Assembly: GCA_902511185.1 (NCBI GenBank) | Contig: CABXEK010000008.1 | Location: 1 to 35,606 of the forward strand | Direction of reading: 5' to 3' | Length of the DNA stretch: 35,606 nucleotides | Source: an uncultured Pelagibacteraceae bacterium | GTDB lineage: Bacteria; Pseudomonadota; Alphaproteobacteria; Pelagibacterales; Pelagibacteraceae | Part shown: piece by piece, positions 34,203 to 35,606 of the stretch | How positions within the stretch are numbered: position 1 is the stretch's first letter | Layout: each line of letters starts with the position of its first letter | The notes under the pieces: model-generated | The model's input: the letters and a program-made list of their open reading frames with translations, nothing else | Told to the model about the DNA's origin: nothing | The model's database searches: none | Translations under genes and position numbers: made by a program

Positions 34203-35337
34203 GTTTTTTATCATCAATTTTATAAAAATTTAGTCTATGATTAATTTTATTATCCTTTATATCAAAAATTCCTATCTTACCTTTAAATGAGTTTTTTTTT
34301 TTAAAAAGTTTATCTAAATTTGTAAGATCATTTTTCAAAGAAAGATAGTAAACGAGACCCACAAGATCATAACTTAGTAAAGATAAATGGGTAGGATTTT
34401 CATTAAATTCAATAAAAAATTTATCTCTATAATTATCAAAATTACCTTTATTTATTGATGGATAATATAACGGCTGAATATCTGTTTCGTTTAATAAACT
34501 TTCATCAAACCACTGATTTAATGTAATAAAAAATTTATTTTTAGGAGATACATCTGTATACAAAAGTGATGTTGTTACACTTTTTAAGCTCTCATCAAAA
34601 TCTGAAATTACTACAGCATCAAAATTTAATCCACCCAGTGTATATCTTTTTTCTAATTTTTTTATTTTTTTTTCTTTATTAAGTTCATCAGATTTTTTTA
34701 TTCTATTGATTTCATCTTCCAAGTTCTGTTTTCTAATTTTATAATTAGTAATTTTTTCTATTTGATTTGTTAATTTTGTTGGTTCTGTATCATAAACATA
34801 ATCTTTAAAAATCTTGATTTTAGAATTTTTAATACCTTTTTTTATTTCAGGCTCATAATCTAACTTTGGAGTCAAAAAAATAACTTTTTTAATGTTAGTC
34901 ATTTTTATAAATTTTTTAATTGTGTTAAATTGTGATGTAGAATTAATCCCAGCAGAAATTATATTTTTTGGAATATCTAAATTTTTGTTAGTTAATGACA
35001 AAAAAGTTAAATCTTTTATTTCATCTAAATATATTAAACTTTCGTAAAACACAGGACCAATAACAATACTTACCCCCATCTCTTTTAATTCATAAGCTGA
35101 TTTAAGAGTTATATCTGGTTTTGTGGCTGTATCTTTTGGCACAATCTCAATTGAATCATTGTCAATATCATTGACTGCTAATCGAACCGCCTTGATTATT
35201 GATTGACCAATATCTTTATTAGGCCCTGTCATTGGCACTAAAAGACCAATTTTAATTTTCTCTTCTGAAATTGCTGAACTTAAAAATAATAAAGAAAAAC
35301 TTATAACAAAAAAAATAATTTTAATATATGTGGCCAT
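34186..35337 (-). CDS. Periplasmic binding-protein-fold lipoprotein-like activator (LpoA/LppC-like)
   Basis: A 383-residue secreted protein. I start it at MATYIKIIFF (15th codon of the ORF-track entry), which places a signal peptide at the N-terminus (hydrophobic 5-20, cleavage near AIS-EEK); the codons upstream would block that. The mature part has the type I periplasmic-binding fold: IKIGLLVPMTGPNKDIGQSIIKAVRLAVND, then IVPKDTATKP, and VIGPVFYESL. A Lys-rich coiled stretch lies at about 215-240. The Lys/Glu insert and position divergent from rsmI match the LpoA/LppC (penicillin-binding-protein activator) genes, which neighbour rsmI in many proteobacteria. There is no lipobox Cys, so it is probably soluble. 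An amino-acid-binding protein is the alternative. Confidence 0.72.
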   Translation of the reverse strand: MATYIKIIFFVISFSLLFLSSAISEEKIKIGLLVPMTGPNKDIGQSIIKAVRLAVNDIDNDSIEIVPKDTATKPDITLKSAYELKEMGVSIVIGPVFYESLIYLDEIKDLTFLSLTNKNLDIPKNIISAGINSTSQFNTIKKFIKMTNIKKVIFLTPKLDYEPEIKKGIKNSKIKIFKDYVYDTEPTKLTNQIEKITNYKIRKQNLEDEINRIKKSDELNKEKKIKKLEKRYTLGGLNFDAVVISDFDESLKSVTTSLLYTDVSPKNKFFITLNQWFDESLLNETDIQPLYYPSINKGNFDNYRDKFFIEFNENPTHLSLLSYDLVGLVYYLSLKNDLTNLDKLFKKKNSFKGKIGIFDIKDNKINHRLNFYKIDDKKLIEIF

Positions 35338-35371
35338 TTTGATGATAGTATAATATTTTTTAAGTTCAATT

Positions 35372-35606
35372 ATGACCATAAAATTGCAATCTCAAATAAA
35401 AAATGATGAAAGCGGTCTTTATTTAGTTTCAACACCAATAGGTAACTTAAAAGATATTACATTTAGAGCAATTGAAATATTAAAAAAATCTGACTTTATT
35501 TTATGTGAAGATACCAGAGTTTCAAAAAATTTATTGAATAAATATGAAATCAAATCAAAATTAATCTCAAATCATAAATTTAATGAAAAAAAAAATACAG
35601 AAAAGA
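35372..35606 (+). CDS. rsmI: RsmI, 16S rRNA C1402 2'-O-methyltransferase (N-terminal fragment)
   Basis: Only the first 78 codons are in the window; the frame stays open to the right edge. The start [55 protein letters not shown] carries STPIGNLxDIT and CEDTR, both diagnostic of RsmI (YraL), a class III SAM-dependent methyltransferase that methylates C1402 of 16S rRNA. It is divergent from the LpoA-like gene, whose upstream codons overlap its start in the other direction. Confidence 0.93.
   Translation, partial: MTIKLQSQIKNDESGLYLVSTPIGNLKDITFRAIEILKKSDFILCEDTRVSKNLLNKYEIKSKLISNHKFNEKKNTEK

Noticed and set aside
1-35606. tRNA, rRNA, CRISPR, insertion sequences or prophage
   Set aside because: No gap is suitable, and I saw no tRNA-like cloverleaf, spaced repeats, transposase or phage proteins while reading the window.

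Overview
The window reads as a piece of a small, very AT-rich alphaproteobacterial chromosome, most likely from the SAR11 clade (Pelagibacterales). The reasons are Lys/Asn/Ile-rich proteins, almost no intergenic DNA, genes that share start and stop bases, and a gene order typical of the alphaproteobacterial replication-origin region. The strain cannot be told from the sequence alone. I see no tRNA, rRNA, CRISPR array, insertion sequence or prophage. The only gap between genes longer than 200 bases is the candidate origin.

Left arm (1-9486): the end of a histidine operon (hisB-hisH-hisA, minus strand) is divergent from the hslVU protease genes, which have a heat-shock-type promoter. Then come an isolated sulfotransferase gene, an Smr-domain gene and a Tim44-like gene (minus), fxsA-secB (plus), and the minus-strand run ppsR-maf-aroE-coaE-dnaQ, which reads away from the candidate origin.

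Origin and right arm (9487-19232): the 272-bp gap between ppsR and hemE has one consensus DnaA box, three copies of a one-mismatch variant and an 11-bp phased repeat, so it is a good oriC candidate. To its right an unbroken plus-strand series follows: hemE-hemH-hemJ (late heme synthesis), rho, mnmE and mnmG (tRNA wobble modification), rsmG (16S rRNA methylation) and parA-parB (chromosome partition). A perfect 16-bp parS palindrome lies inside rsmG, so partition proteins and a binding site sit together about 7-9 kb from the candidate origin.

Right part (19229-35606): leuS-lptE-holA (minus), a DUF3576 lipoprotein (minus), a well-expressed-looking porin with a strong ribosome binding site and the only clear intrinsic terminator (plus), a divergent ThiE/TenI-like gene and yggS that start in the same palindromic ATGCAT, an L,D-transpeptidase-fold gene divergent from a degenerate OmpR-type regulator, and a 41-codon gene absent from the ORF track that looks like the ribosome-rescue factor ArfA. 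Next is a long minus-strand run, grpE-dnaK-dnaJ-dapB-nth-adenosine kinase, with heat-shock-type promoters before grpE and dnaK. The window ends with rdgB, an LpoA/LppC-like periplasmic binding protein and the start of rsmI.

Most genes are ordinary housekeeping genes. The points most worth a second look are the origin architecture, the parS site in coding sequence, the ArfA-like microgene, the shared palindromic starts and stops, and promoters placed so close to start codons that mRNAs may be leaderless.
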